From positions 1 through 43,780 of IMG/VR virus record IMGVR_UViG_3300007538_003017: a DNA stretch of 43,780 nucleotides. The stretch is one strand, 5' to 3'. The position numbers and the translations under genes are program-made. Below the pieces are notes generated by a model, which was not told the origin of the DNA, did not search any database, and was given only the letters and a program-made list of their open reading frames with translations. Shown in pieces: positions 22,685-30,883 of the stretch. The stretch is from a virus. How positions within the stretch are numbered: the stretch's first letter is position 1; the number at the start of each line of letters is the position of its first letter.

Positions 22685-23287
22685 TTACCCATTGTAGAAA
22701 TTAACGTTATTGTATATTTCTAAATCTTTCCTTAGGTAGTCTTTTAAAAGTTCTAGGTATTTAGGATTTTCTTCTAGGACCTTTTTAATTTTATCTTTTA
22801 CAGCATAATCCATAACGCTTTTTTCGTTTTGCATCGGGGAAAATATTCTCAACTTCATAATTTCTTTAGTGAAACGTACTAGACTACGAGAAAGAGTAGC
22901 ACCGTGTTTTAAAAAATGTATTTTATCTAAGTCATAATTTTCTAGATAAAATGATTGTTTGCGGGTATGCATAGTAGAACCCAATTTATTGTTAAAGATG
23001 TTGTCTAGTCTGGTTCTGTATTCTAACGCAGAAACATCTCTATGGAAATCTTGAGCGAAACCAGAGCACCAGCGTTCAACAGGTTCTCTCAGTATAGTAA
23101 AAGGAATTTTATTTTTTACTTCCTCTGTATTTTCGTACTCATAGTACTTCCAGCCATAATGGTTAAGAAACGCATGGGCTTGAGTAGAAGCATTTTTCAC
23201 GATAGGGATAAAATAATAATTACTATCAGGGCGTGTGATGATAATATTATTATCGTGACCTGCTAAACGTGGTTCTATCTGCTTCAT
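22685..23287 (-). CDS. Sulfotransferase family protein
   Basis: A 200-residue protein, start MKQIEPRLAGHDN at 23287 one base after the polymerase stop; the longer frame to 23341 would run into the polymerase. It has YYFIPIVKNASTQAHAFLNH (5'-phosphosulfate loop) and PFTILREPVERWCSGFAQDF (REPxxRxxS). This is the clearest sulfotransferase motif pair in the window. It sits between clamp and polymerase genes, an odd place for an accessory gene. Acceptor unknown. Confidence 0.68.
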   Translation of the reverse strand: MKQIEPRLAGHDNNIIITRPDSNYYFIPIVKNASTQAHAFLNHYGWKYYEYENTEEVKNKIPFTILREPVERWCSGFAQDFHRDVSALEYRTRLDNIFNNKLGSTMHTRKQSFYLENYDLDKIHFLKHGATLSRSLVRFTKEIMKLRIFSPMQNEKSVMDYAVKDKIKKVLEENPKYLELLKDYLRKDLEIYNNVNFYNG

Positions 23288-23288
23288 G

Positions 23289-25994
23289 TCACCCAAAACT
23301 AAACAACTGATCAAACGTTGAATTAGTATCTGTGCTATCACCCAGATCCCATTCTAGTACACCTAATAGATTGTCGATCTTTTTGTCTACTAGAGTTGCT
23401 TCCATTGCGCTATCATCGAACGGTAGCTCTTGGAACCACTGAGGCAAACGCAATTGATCTGTTGGATATGCGATACTAGTATATCCTAGTGGATTGCTTT
23501 TTAGTTTGCAAACAATAACTTTGAAACCATCCATGATCTCCATTGAATAGTTGTCGCCGTTAACACGCTTTAAAGTGTTCCAGTTCATAGCCGCTCTTAC
23601 GTGACCGGGCATGTTTGCTTTACCAGTCTTAGAACGCTGTTCTAGTTCAGTATAGTAAGTAAGTTTGTTTGCAGACTTAGGCGAACCTTTAGTCCAAGAG
23701 TCTTGCTTAGCCATTGCGATCTTAAACGATTTGATCGTTTCGACTACCTCGTCTTTGCCCTTACCACCAAGAACCATTTCTAAGACTTCCATCAAAAAGT
23801 CTTGTACATACTTGGGAGTATCGGCTCGCTTCAAGTCAAGACCCATTGCTTTGACTTTGCCCATCTTACCATCAGTGTCAGTACGCTTGCCTTCGATGTC
23901 AATCACATTGATAGCATAACGCTTTTTAGTGATAAACAAACCACGTTCACCAACTACTTCTCTACCTGCTTTGATGATTTCACCCTTAGCACGTGGACAG
24001 TGAAACGCTGTTTCCATAAACGCTGTGAAACTGTCATTCACTTGCTCTGCGATGTTATCATAAAGTTGAATAGCCATTTCTTTAGACCACTCGTCTTTAC
24101 TGATCTGATCTTTTAAGATGGGCCAAGCAGAAAAATAACAAGAGTCAGTATCACCATAGATCATTGCTGTACCAGTGTGATCATAATCACCTGCAATAAT
24201 CTCATTCACATATGCTGACATATGCTTAGTGATGCATCTACCAGTCAGTGTAGTTGACTGACCAATACGCTTATCGTAGAAACGACAGTGTTCATTAAGA
24301 AGTGCACCATAAGCAGAGTTAAGCAAAATTTTGCGAACTAACTGACGCTTATCCCAATACTCACGATCTGCTTGAGTAGTGGACTCTCTAAGTTTCTTCT
24401 GCATCACTTTACGATCAGAATACCACTTGCTCAACAAGCCTGGAATCACACCCTCTTGATCTGATCTAAACACAGTGCCGTTAGCACTCAAGATCAGCGG
24501 GTTATTAGAATCAAAGATCCACTTCCAGATTTCTGCCGCACTTTTCTGTTCGCTTCTACCATCTTCGTAATCAACAGTTAGGATAGTTCCACGCTCTTGA
24601 TTCAAGATAGCAGTATATTCTAGTGAGCCAAACAACCCCTCCCACAGCAAGCTACCTTCTTCCATGTCGCCTTCTGTGTAACGGGCTTTTTCTTTCGCAA
24701 GTTCTACTCCCTTTTCTATCATATACTGATCAGTCAACGTCTGTCTGATCTGTGCTACGATAGTCTCAGGAGCCATGTTAAGTGCCCTGATCGTAGAAGG
24801 ATACAGAGAGTTGATATCGATTGATCCGATCCACTCATGCATACCTTTCTTTGGAGTAGCAACATATGCACCTGCCGCTTGCTGTTCTCTTGTTGCATTT
24901 AGATTCTTTCTATGCTTGTCAGGAACAACAAGACCACGCTCATGCGCTTCGTTCATGATAGCCATTTCGATCATAGCCACAGAACCCATGACAGTTGGTA
25001 GCAACACAGTATTCTCATGTGCTAGTTGATTAGCAAGCTCCAAGAACTTGAGTTTGTTATGGATCTTGACCAACAGCATAACGTCTTGTCTGTTATACTG
25101 AATAAACGTCTTAAAGTCTTTGTTGTATAACTGATCAAGTGTACCTTCATACTCAGTCTTGCGCTCACCAACTTCCATCTCACCGATAGAATCTAGCGTA
25201 TAACTGTGGCGTGATTCGTAGTTGTACTTTTTGTACAGTTGAAGATAGTCTAAGTGAATGCGACCAATTAAGTCAAACGTTTCTTCTTCTTTACCAAAAC
25301 GCTCATACATTCTTTTCTTAGGATGATGACCCATCAAGCAGAATCTACGTGTATCGTCTTTGCTCATTACTCTTGTGACACGATTAACCATGTATGGAAT
25401 ATCGTATCCTTCTGAGTTCCAGCCAGTCAATACATCAGCGTCTTCGATCAGTTCAAAGAATGCGTCAAACAGTTCTTTCTCTGTCCTAAACAAGATAGTA
25501 TCGGGGAAGTCTTTGATAGCGTCTTGTGCAGTCTCATACGTCATGTGACTTGGAGGAATAGCCAGACACACTAGTTGATCAAGCCAGTCTAAGTACACGC
25601 CTACGGCTGTTACAGGATTGAATGGATCACTTGGTGGAGAGAATCCCTTTGCAGGATCAAAGTCAACCTCGATGTCGAAAAATGCTGTGTGCAATTTGGG
25701 CGCATCGACACCCAGATAGTTCTCGCTCAAACATCTGAATACAGGATTGACATCACTCTCAAACGTTTTACGCTTAGAGTGGATGCGTCTTTCTTTTTCG
25801 AATTCTGCTTGCTTGCGGGTTGAGAACCTAGAAACAGAGTCCCCAAAGATAGAGCGGTATTTACCTTTGGGGTCTTCGTAATACATCACGAAATTTGTAG
25901 GATACTCTTTAAACTCTCTTACACCTTGAGAGTTTCTTTCTACTACAAAAATTCGATCAGTCTGTTTGTCGTGGATTGCGTCTACGTAGGACAT
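23289..25994 (-). CDS. 43: T4-type family B DNA polymerase (gp43)
   Basis: A 901-residue replicative polymerase, like T4 gp43 (898). The 3'-5' exonuclease has FFDIEVDFD (Asp107, Glu109), TGWNSEGYDIPYM and YNRQDVMLL. The polymerase domain has SIDINSLYPSTIRALN (motif A), RKILLNSAYGALLNEH (motif B) and MIYGDTDSCYFSA (motif C with catalytic Asp pair). The extreme C-terminus NSTFDQLFSFG matches the clamp-binding tail of the gp43 family (RB69 ends SLFDMFDF). It copies the phage genome. A sigma70-type promoter lies upstream of the DsbA-like gene that precedes it by one base. Confidence 0.97.
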   Translation of the reverse strand: MSYVDAIHDKQTDRIFVVERNSQGVREFKEYPTNFVMYYEDPKGKYRSIFGDSVSRFSTRKQAEFEKERRIHSKRKTFESDVNPVFRCLSENYLGVDAPKLHTAFFDIEVDFDPAKGFSPPSDPFNPVTAVGVYLDWLDQLVCLAIPPSHMTYETAQDAIKDFPDTILFRTEKELFDAFFELIEDADVLTGWNSEGYDIPYMVNRVTRVMSKDDTRRFCLMGHHPKKRMYERFGKEEETFDLIGRIHLDYLQLYKKYNYESRHSYTLDSIGEMEVGERKTEYEGTLDQLYNKDFKTFIQYNRQDVMLLVKIHNKLKFLELANQLAHENTVLLPTVMGSVAMIEMAIMNEAHERGLVVPDKHRKNLNATREQQAAGAYVATPKKGMHEWIGSIDINSLYPSTIRALNMAPETIVAQIRQTLTDQYMIEKGVELAKEKARYTEGDMEEGSLLWEGLFGSLEYTAILNQERGTILTVDYEDGRSEQKSAAEIWKWIFDSNNPLILSANGTVFRSDQEGVIPGLLSKWYSDRKVMQKKLRESTTQADREYWDKRQLVRKILLNSAYGALLNEHCRFYDKRIGQSTTLTGRCITKHMSAYVNEIIAGDYDHTGTAMIYGDTDSCYFSAWPILKDQISKDEWSKEMAIQLYDNIAEQVNDSFTAFMETAFHCPRAKGEIIKAGREVVGERGLFITKKRYAINVIDIEGKRTDTDGKMGKVKAMGLDLKRADTPKYVQDFLMEVLEMVLGGKGKDEVVETIKSFKIAMAKQDSWTKGSPKSANKLTYYTELEQRSKTGKANMPGHVRAAMNWNTLKRVNGDNYSMEIMDGFKVIVCKLKSNPLGYTSIAYPTDQLRLPQWFQELPFDDSAMEATLVDKKIDNLLGVLEWDLGDSTDTNSTFDQLFSFG

Positions 25995-26254
25995 TAAAGA
26001 GTTTTACCCACAGTCTCCAAGATGTCATTTAGTTGTTCGTGGTCTGCATTAGTGTCAGTAAGTTTTGACTTGTATGCAATTCGGATAGCTTTCTTTAGAA
26101 TAGCTGGTTTGATTTCAAGTTCTTCTGCAACTGCTTTTACAGTATCGGTAAGCCCACCATTAAGAGTCTCGACCTCATGCATCACTTGAATACCTTCATT
26201 CATAAGTTGCTTGAGTTTGAGTACCTGTTCGGGACTAAAGTATTTTCCTGCCAT
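25994..26254 (-). CDS. Small DsbA-like putative DNA-binding/transcription protein
   Basis: An 86-residue helical protein, MAGKYFSPEQVLKLKQLMNE and on, with TDTVKAVAEELEIKPAILKK followed by AIRIAYKSKL. It resembles small proteins I recall from marine T4-like phages that are annotated as T4 DsbA-like double-stranded DNA-binding proteins, with a helix-turn-helix-like KPAILKKAIRIA. The link is from memory of the family. It is first in the polymerase operon, sharing a base with the polymerase start. Confidence 0.5.
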   Translation of the reverse strand: MAGKYFSPEQVLKLKQLMNEGIQVMHEVETLNGGLTDTVKAVAEELEIKPAILKKAIRIAYKSKLTDTNADHEQLNDILETVGKTL

Positions 26255-26290
26255 ATATTTCTCCTTGAGTTAGTTAGAAATTGTCTGTAT

Positions 26291-26320
26291 AGTATATAGC
26301 AGGATTAGGGGTAATGTCAA
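26291..26320 (-). promoter_or_regulatory. Sigma70-type promoter (TTGACA-N18-TATACT)
   Basis: Minus-strand TTGACA (26320-26315) and TATACT (26296-26291) with an 18-base spacer, ahead of the DsbA-like and polymerase genes. The -35 box overlaps the end of the upstream small gene. Confidence 0.7.
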
Positions 26321-26520
26321 TGTTTTTTGGGTGCTTGATGTTCCCAAATAGTATAAGGAACTTGATGTTTGCAATGATCTACTGCACGTTTCCAATAATT
26401 GGCGATATGGTTAGAGTGTGTTATTATGACTACAGAATCAAAAAGGCTATCTAAGACAGTGTAATATACCGGTCTGCGTGATTTATCTCTGTAAGTTATC
26501 AACGTTCCCCGTTCCGTCAT
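26317..26520 (-). CDS. Small hypothetical protein
   Basis: A 67-residue protein, MTERGTLITYRDKSRRPVYY and on, beta-rich in its first half and basic at the C-terminus (IWEHQAPKKH). It overlaps the metalloprotease-like gene stop by ATGA. Its end overlaps the early promoter of the polymerase operon. No family recognised. Confidence 0.52.
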   Translation of the reverse strand: MTERGTLITYRDKSRRPVYYTVLDSLFDSVVIITHSNHIANYWKRAVDHCKHQVPYTIWEHQAPKKH

Positions 26521-27233
26521 TGAAAGATATGCCTGTTTTTCTCTCCGTAAATTTTGATATATTTTCCAGCTACCATGTCTGCTTTCGCTTCGATTGGACT
26601 ACCTGGATAGCTTGACCCGGGGTCGATCTCGTCATTCTCGCCCTGTCTGATGTGTTCAAGTTCGTGGAAAACAGTTCTAAGAATGTCAACTAAGTTTCTG
26701 TTATTTGCATAGACCCAGATTTCATCACTACCTAGTTCATGTCTACCTGTATGGTGACCTTCTTGTGCTTCTTTGCTATCATAACTTAATTTGATCTTGG
26801 GCATATTTTGTATGTTTAAGATATCACCCATCCATTTAGCGGCTTTCTGCACTTCTTGGTCGATATCGATCTTGTCAGTCTCACGAATCTCGTTCTTCCA
26901 AGTGTTGGGTTCACGGCCAAAACGCTTTTTGAAAAGGTCCTTTAAGGCTCTATGGTGTAAGTTATGCTTTTTAGAAACATCTTTTACTAAACGGTCGATA
27001 GTATCCGCAGTGTTTGGATCCTGCGCTTTGATTTTCGGTAAGCGATCTGCTAAATCTTGTACAGCAGATTCATACTGTTTGCTTTCGCCACCGCCGCCAT
27101 CGCCACCACCAGAATCTGCAACGTCATTCGCCCCGCCATAGTAATACCCATAGCCAGCGCCGTATGCAAAGGGTTTTCTTGATCTTGATTTGCGTTTTTT
27201 CTTTCTTTCCGTGAGGAATTCGTTAGCTCTCAT
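26517..27233 (-). CDS. HExxH metalloprotease-like protein with capsid-targeting-like tag
   Basis: A 238-residue protein. The N-terminus MRANEFLTERKKKRKSRSRK ends its tag with LTE, a fit to the T4 prohead protease site [LI]-x-E, then a basic stretch and a Gly/Tyr-rich linker (residues about 20-52). The C-terminal domain has the zinc motif VFHELEHIRQG and a downstream Glu in SPIEAKADMVAG, a gluzincin-like arrangement. A late promoter lies 22 bases upstream. It may be a protease carried in the head and injected, or one working in head maturation. Substrate unknown. Confidence 0.65.
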   Translation of the reverse strand: MRANEFLTERKKKRKSRSRKPFAYGAGYGYYYGGANDVADSGGGDGGGGESKQYESAVQDLADRLPKIKAQDPNTADTIDRLVKDVSKKHNLHHRALKDLFKKRFGREPNTWKNEIRETDKIDIDQEVQKAAKWMGDILNIQNMPKIKLSYDSKEAQEGHHTGRHELGSDEIWVYANNRNLVDILRTVFHELEHIRQGENDEIDPGSSYPGSPIEAKADMVAGKYIKIYGEKNRHIFQ

Positions 27234-27254
27234 TATATCGTCCCGTCTTTTATG

Positions 27255-27263
27255 TATTTATGC
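27255..27263 (-). promoter_or_regulatory. T4-type late promoter CATAAATAC
   Basis: The minus strand reads GCATAAATACAT 22 bases upstream of the ATG at 27233, partly inside the 3' end of the upstream oxygenase gene. It is the same nonamer as at 726 and 11190. Confidence 0.6.
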
Positions 27264-27965
27264 GGATTCGTATAATGAGTACCGTTTACAAACGTACGGC
27301 TTTCCTCTTAAGTGTCTTACGACTTCTATAAAATCATCTGTAGCATCTGTTCTGACTCCAGTAATCTGTAAAGTCACTCTAGGATGATGGCTAGCGTTAG
27401 CAGTAGAGTGCGGAATATTCATCCAATCAAATGAAGTTAAGTCTCCTGCTCTCCACTGATGATAGTTATAGTTACCATAACTCCAGAACTGTCCTGGCTC
27501 CCAGTCAGTTAACTGAATCATGTATCGTGAAACTTTAGAAGGATAGTCTGGACACCACTTGTCAAGTTTATCGATGTGCAAGTTCCATACTTGACCTGGA
27601 TGTTGCACATGTAATCTTACCATAGTGTTTTGAAGATGAAAAGATTTAGCGATATCCATTAGATTGTCAGGTATTTCCCAATTAAGATTAGATACTACAT
27701 AGTCTTTATCGTAACCCTGCTGTTCTAAATCATATTCTTCTGATAAGTGTTCTTGTTCTGATCTAATCTTGGCTTCTTTATCAGGATTGCCACGTGTACG
27801 CCAGGTTGCTTCTTTAGACTCTTGAATGATTCTTTCTATCTGTTGATCAGTCCAGTTGATATAGATAGAACCAATCCTATCTACTGCATCTAATACTGGA
27901 TGCATTCTAAAATTATCAAAGTGATAGTTGCTTCTTGCTTTAGTTTGTTCCCAACTACTTTGCAT
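27258..27965 (-). CDS. 2-oxoglutarate/Fe(II)-dependent hydroxylase-like protein
   Basis: A 235-residue protein with a cupin-like oxygenase core: VWNLHIDKLDKW (HxD), YMIQLTDWEPGQFWSYGN, HQWRAGDLTSFDWMNIPHST (distal His) and the Arg in SHHPRVTLQITG. The pattern fits aspartyl/asparaginyl hydroxylase-like 2OG enzymes. The N-terminal 110 residues are helical and charged. Its target may be a host or phage protein or a nucleotide. It is separate in sequence from the oxygenase at 9608. Confidence 0.7.
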   Translation of the reverse strand: MQSSWEQTKARSNYHFDNFRMHPVLDAVDRIGSIYINWTDQQIERIIQESKEATWRTRGNPDKEAKIRSEQEHLSEEYDLEQQGYDKDYVVSNLNWEIPDNLMDIAKSFHLQNTMVRLHVQHPGQVWNLHIDKLDKWCPDYPSKVSRYMIQLTDWEPGQFWSYGNYNYHQWRAGDLTSFDWMNIPHSTANASHHPRVTLQITGVRTDATDDFIEVVRHLRGKPYVCKRYSLYESA

Positions 27966-27967
27966 AG

Positions 27968-28588
27968 TTATAATACCTTCACACTAATGTTTTTAAGTTT
28001 ATAATCTTGGCGATACTGTTCTGGTGGTTCATCAATGTTTAAAAGATTTGCTAATTGCAAATTCGTATAAACAATTGTACCTTCTTTCCTCCAGGCTTTC
28101 ATGATGTCTGCATTTTGAGCATCAATGATCTTTGACATAGTACGCAAGTCTCTGTAGTATTTATGATATAGCGGGTATGTGATATCAAAATGACCACACC
28201 GTACCCACCATCCTAGACATTCATCATCACTTCTGTGGACTAATACGACGGGGCAGTCAGGCCAATGCTGTTTTAAGAAATCAATATGATGTGCGAATAC
28301 ATGAGACTTCACTATCCGCACACCTTCACCTGTGAAGGGTCTATCAAATTCTGCTTCGCATTCTTCTTTAGTATGTTTGTCTAGCTGGTCGAACCAATCA
28401 CCAAACTCCATACCAGGATCATAATACGCACCTAGATGCATCAGTTTTAATGCTCCGCCGTCAGCATCGTGATAATAAGTTCTTTCGTCACTGTAGTCAG
28501 TCTGGTCTATAGATGAACTAAAGTAAATATTCTTTACAACACTGCTCCACTTAGAGCCGGGTGCTCCAGCAACAAAGATGTATTTCAC
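27968..28588 (-). CDS. P-loop sulfotransferase/kinase-like protein (GTG start)
   Basis: A 206-residue protein starting at GTG, overlapping the upstream stop as GTGA. It opens KYIFVAGAPGSKWSSVVKNI, a nucleotide-binding loop of the sulfotransferase type. GVRIVKSHVFAHHIDFLK and CPVVLVHRSDDECLGWWV resemble the KSH and R-x6-S-like region of sulfotransferases, though the Ser is replaced. Function unknown; it pairs with a similar gene upstream. Confidence 0.5.
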   Translation of the reverse strand: MKYIFVAGAPGSKWSSVVKNIYFSSSIDQTDYSDERTYYHDADGGALKLMHLGAYYDPGMEFGDWFDQLDKHTKEECEAEFDRPFTGEGVRIVKSHVFAHHIDFLKQHWPDCPVVLVHRSDDECLGWWVRCGHFDITYPLYHKYYRDLRTMSKIIDAQNADIMKAWRKEGTIVYTNLQLANLLNIDEPPEQYRQDYKLKNISVKVL

Positions 28589-29214
28589 TTGCGATATCCC
28601 TCTTTTTCAAAGTATTTCTTATTGCTATCTAACCAATGATCATCAACATAGTGTATATATTTTTGATTTGGATTTTCTCGTAGTATATCATTTAAACGAG
28701 GATTACCATAGTCTATTGGGAAACTGAATAGACGTTGTAGTGTTTTAAGATACTTGTGTCTATACAGGTACAACAGTTCTGTACTCATATAAACGGGATT
28801 GAAACTATCAAAGTAGTCTTGGAACGCTAAGAATTGATGATAACTGTGTGTTCCACGCAATCTCATCTCTTGTTTTTGTAAAATAAATTCTTCACGACCG
28901 ATCAAGCCGATCTGGACATTACCTACTTTTTGTAGTTCGGGAATGACTGCTTCATAGTCGGGAACAACAGTCTCCCCCACATCAACATAAGGACAACTTA
29001 CACTGATAACATGATATTCGTATTCACTCCAATCGATCTTGTGAACGTTTTGAGGATCTCGCCAGATGTCTCCATATGGTTCGAACTCATGCCTGATCCA
29101 ATAACGATCATTTAATTCTTTCCAACCCCCTACGTCAGGGTGCAGAGCAAGACATTTTGAGAAAACGTGATTGCCTGAACCCTGGGGGCCTGTTATTAAC
29201 AGGATATTTGTCAT
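28585..29214 (-). CDS. P-loop sulfotransferase-like protein
   Basis: A 209-residue protein with NILLITGPQGSGNHVFSKCL (GPQGSGNH loop) and QIGLIGREEFILQKQEMRLR in the place of the 3'-phosphate element. The GSGNHVFSKCL string is typical of phage and bacterial sulfotransferase-like proteins of unknown acceptor. It ends just before the gene at 27968 and starts 1 base after the TctC-like gene stop. Confidence 0.52.
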   Translation of the reverse strand: MTNILLITGPQGSGNHVFSKCLALHPDVGGWKELNDRYWIRHEFEPYGDIWRDPQNVHKIDWSEYEYHVISVSCPYVDVGETVVPDYEAVIPELQKVGNVQIGLIGREEFILQKQEMRLRGTHSYHQFLAFQDYFDSFNPVYMSTELLYLYRHKYLKTLQRLFSFPIDYGNPRLNDILRENPNQKYIHYVDDHWLDSNKKYFEKEGYRK

Positions 29215-29215
29215 A

Positions 29216-30277
29216 TTATTGCTTCGCTAGCTCTGGTTTGTATACAGGCTTCTGACCATATGCTTGTGTGTTCCACCATACTAGATTTTTCAAGTTCTTA
29301 GCAGAAGTTTGTTTGCCAAGAATGTCTAGTACTCTAGCACCGTCACGCTCGCCAATGATCCAATCATAATCGCCTGAATCAGCAATCAATGCTTTACGAC
29401 TTACTGGATCATTTACCATTGCTCTAAGAGCATTTTCAAGTTTTGCTCTGTTGGGATTCTTTTTATCTACCCACAGAGCCTTCTGCAATACATCTCTATA
29501 GTTTTTAAGAACTACATATGCATCATAGAAATCGCCTGAAGGAGCTACGCCCCAGCGTTTCTTATAGACTTCAGCAAATGAAAGGTCCTTGAAGTTTCTG
29601 TCATTTACGATAGCACCTGTTTTTAAATCTAAGATTCCGTGAGTGAACCAAGTTACGTTCTCGGGAACTTTAGAAGGATGCTTTTTATATGCGGCTGGCG
29701 ACTCACGTGTAACGTTTAGTTCACCTCGCATATAAGACAAACGTCTTTCACCACCCTTCATACCGGGTACATATGTGATCTTGTCATTAAAGCACTTAAG
29801 ATATGCATCAAATGATTTTTGAGGACCGCATACTAGCATAGTGATAGCCATAGTGTCAGGATTCTGACCACTACCGGCTGCAAATCTTACTCCGTTTTCC
29901 GGATTGCTGTCGTTACGCTTGCCAACAACGATAGTAAGATTTTGCAGACCTAGTAGTGCGTAATCATTATAATTGTAGTCAACTTTAGAGAGTAAAAAGT
30001 CTTCTGCATTACCCCCATTGCTAACCATGATTACGTTTGGATCATATCTCAACTCGTTATGAAACTTATTGAATCCCGGAATGTCTCTAGCACCTGGAAT
30101 ATTTTCTACGATGATAGTATCACCGGGCAGTTTCTTTTCAAGTTCTCCTGCAACGATTCTAGCCCATACGTCTGTACCGCCACCTGGATTTTGCGGAACG
30201 ATAAGACGAAATGTTTCTGCTTGTGCAGTAGATACCATACCTACTAGACACAGTAATGCAAATAACTTTTTAAACAT
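29216..30277 (-). CDS. tctC: Tripartite tricarboxylate transporter binding protein (TctC/Bug-like)
   Basis: A 353-residue protein with a signal peptide, MFKKLFALLCLVGMVSTAQA, cut before ETF. The mature start FRLIVPQNPGGGTDVWARIV and IIVENIPGARDIPGFNKFHN are the ligand-loop signatures of TctC/Bug periplasmic binding proteins. YVPGMKGGERRLSYMRGELN and RALIADSGDY also fit. It would capture a carboxylate in the host periplasm for the TctA-like permease encoded upstream. Ligand unknown. Insertions relative to typical Bug proteins (about 320 residues) make it slightly long. It belongs to an operon with the barrel protein and permease. Confidence 0.85.
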   Translation of the reverse strand: MFKKLFALLCLVGMVSTAQAETFRLIVPQNPGGGTDVWARIVAGELEKKLPGDTIIVENIPGARDIPGFNKFHNELRYDPNVIMVSNGGNAEDFLLSKVDYNYNDYALLGLQNLTIVVGKRNDSNPENGVRFAAGSGQNPDTMAITMLVCGPQKSFDAYLKCFNDKITYVPGMKGGERRLSYMRGELNVTRESPAAYKKHPSKVPENVTWFTHGILDLKTGAIVNDRNFKDLSFAEVYKKRWGVAPSGDFYDAYVVLKNYRDVLQKALWVDKKNPNRAKLENALRAMVNDPVSRKALIADSGDYDWIIGERDGARVLDILGKQTSAKNLKNLVWWNTQAYGQKPVYKPELAKQ

Positions 30278-30292
30278 TATGTTAATCTCCTA

Positions 30293-30883
30293 TTAAAATT
30301 TCTTTTCAAACACTAAAGCGATACGATTGCGTGACTCATCGTCTTTGAAATGTAAACGATCAAGGTGTAATTCAACAGCATCAGCGAATGACCACTTTAC
30401 TTTATGCTTTAAGCGTAAACGTGGACCGTGTCTGTAATCATTTTCTTTTGCAGAATTGCCGTTACCACTGAATCCTTCACGATAGTCATATGACACACGC
30501 ACTTGTAAATCTTTAGTAACTTTGAACTTGTAACCTGGTTGAATAGTCCAGAAGTAAGAATGATCTTTACCATGTGGTAGTTTGATACCTACTTGACCGT
30601 TAACTACAAAGTTGCCAACTTCTTGACCGATTCTGATCATATGACGCTGGGTGTTTTTATCACCTTCGAATCTATGATTAGTACGTGAACCATAGCCAAG
30701 TTTGAAGCCATTGTCCCATTCACGATCTAAGTCAATTCTTACATTCATCTGATCTTTGCTTGAGACACTAGAATCATCATAACGAACGCCAAACTTGACT
30801 TTATCTTGATAACCCTTGTCTTCAGCAAATGCCGGTGTTGTGAACATCAATGATGCACATAATAATACTAATAACTTTTTCAT
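30293..30883 (-). CDS. Outer-membrane beta-barrel/porin-like protein
   Basis: A 196-residue protein with a signal peptide, MKKLLVLLCASLMFTTPAFA. The mature part alternates polar and hydrophobic residues in strand-sized blocks (VKFGVRYDD, FKLGYGSRTNH, DLQVRVSYDYREG, LRLKHKVKWSF) and ends in a terminal Phe (IALVFEKKF), the usual outer-membrane barrel signature. It may form a small 8-10 strand pore. It lies between the permease and binding-protein genes, overlapping the permease by ATGA, where some tct operons carry the small tctB. Confidence 0.7.
   Translation of the reverse strand: MKKLLVLLCASLMFTTPAFAEDKGYQDKVKFGVRYDDSSVSSKDQMNVRIDLDREWDNGFKLGYGSRTNHRFEGDKNTQRHMIRIGQEVGNFVVNGQVGIKLPHGKDHSYFWTIQPGYKFKVTKDLQVRVSYDYREGFSGNGNSAKENDYRHGPRLRLKHKVKWSFADAVELHLDRLHFKDDESRNRIALVFEKKF

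Noticed and set aside
28159-28167. CATAAATAC on the minus strand inside the P-loop gene at 27968-28588
   Set aside because: It is inside coding sequence, about 190 bases from the next start, and similar strings occur by chance in AT-rich coding DNA (also near 10139 and 34161).
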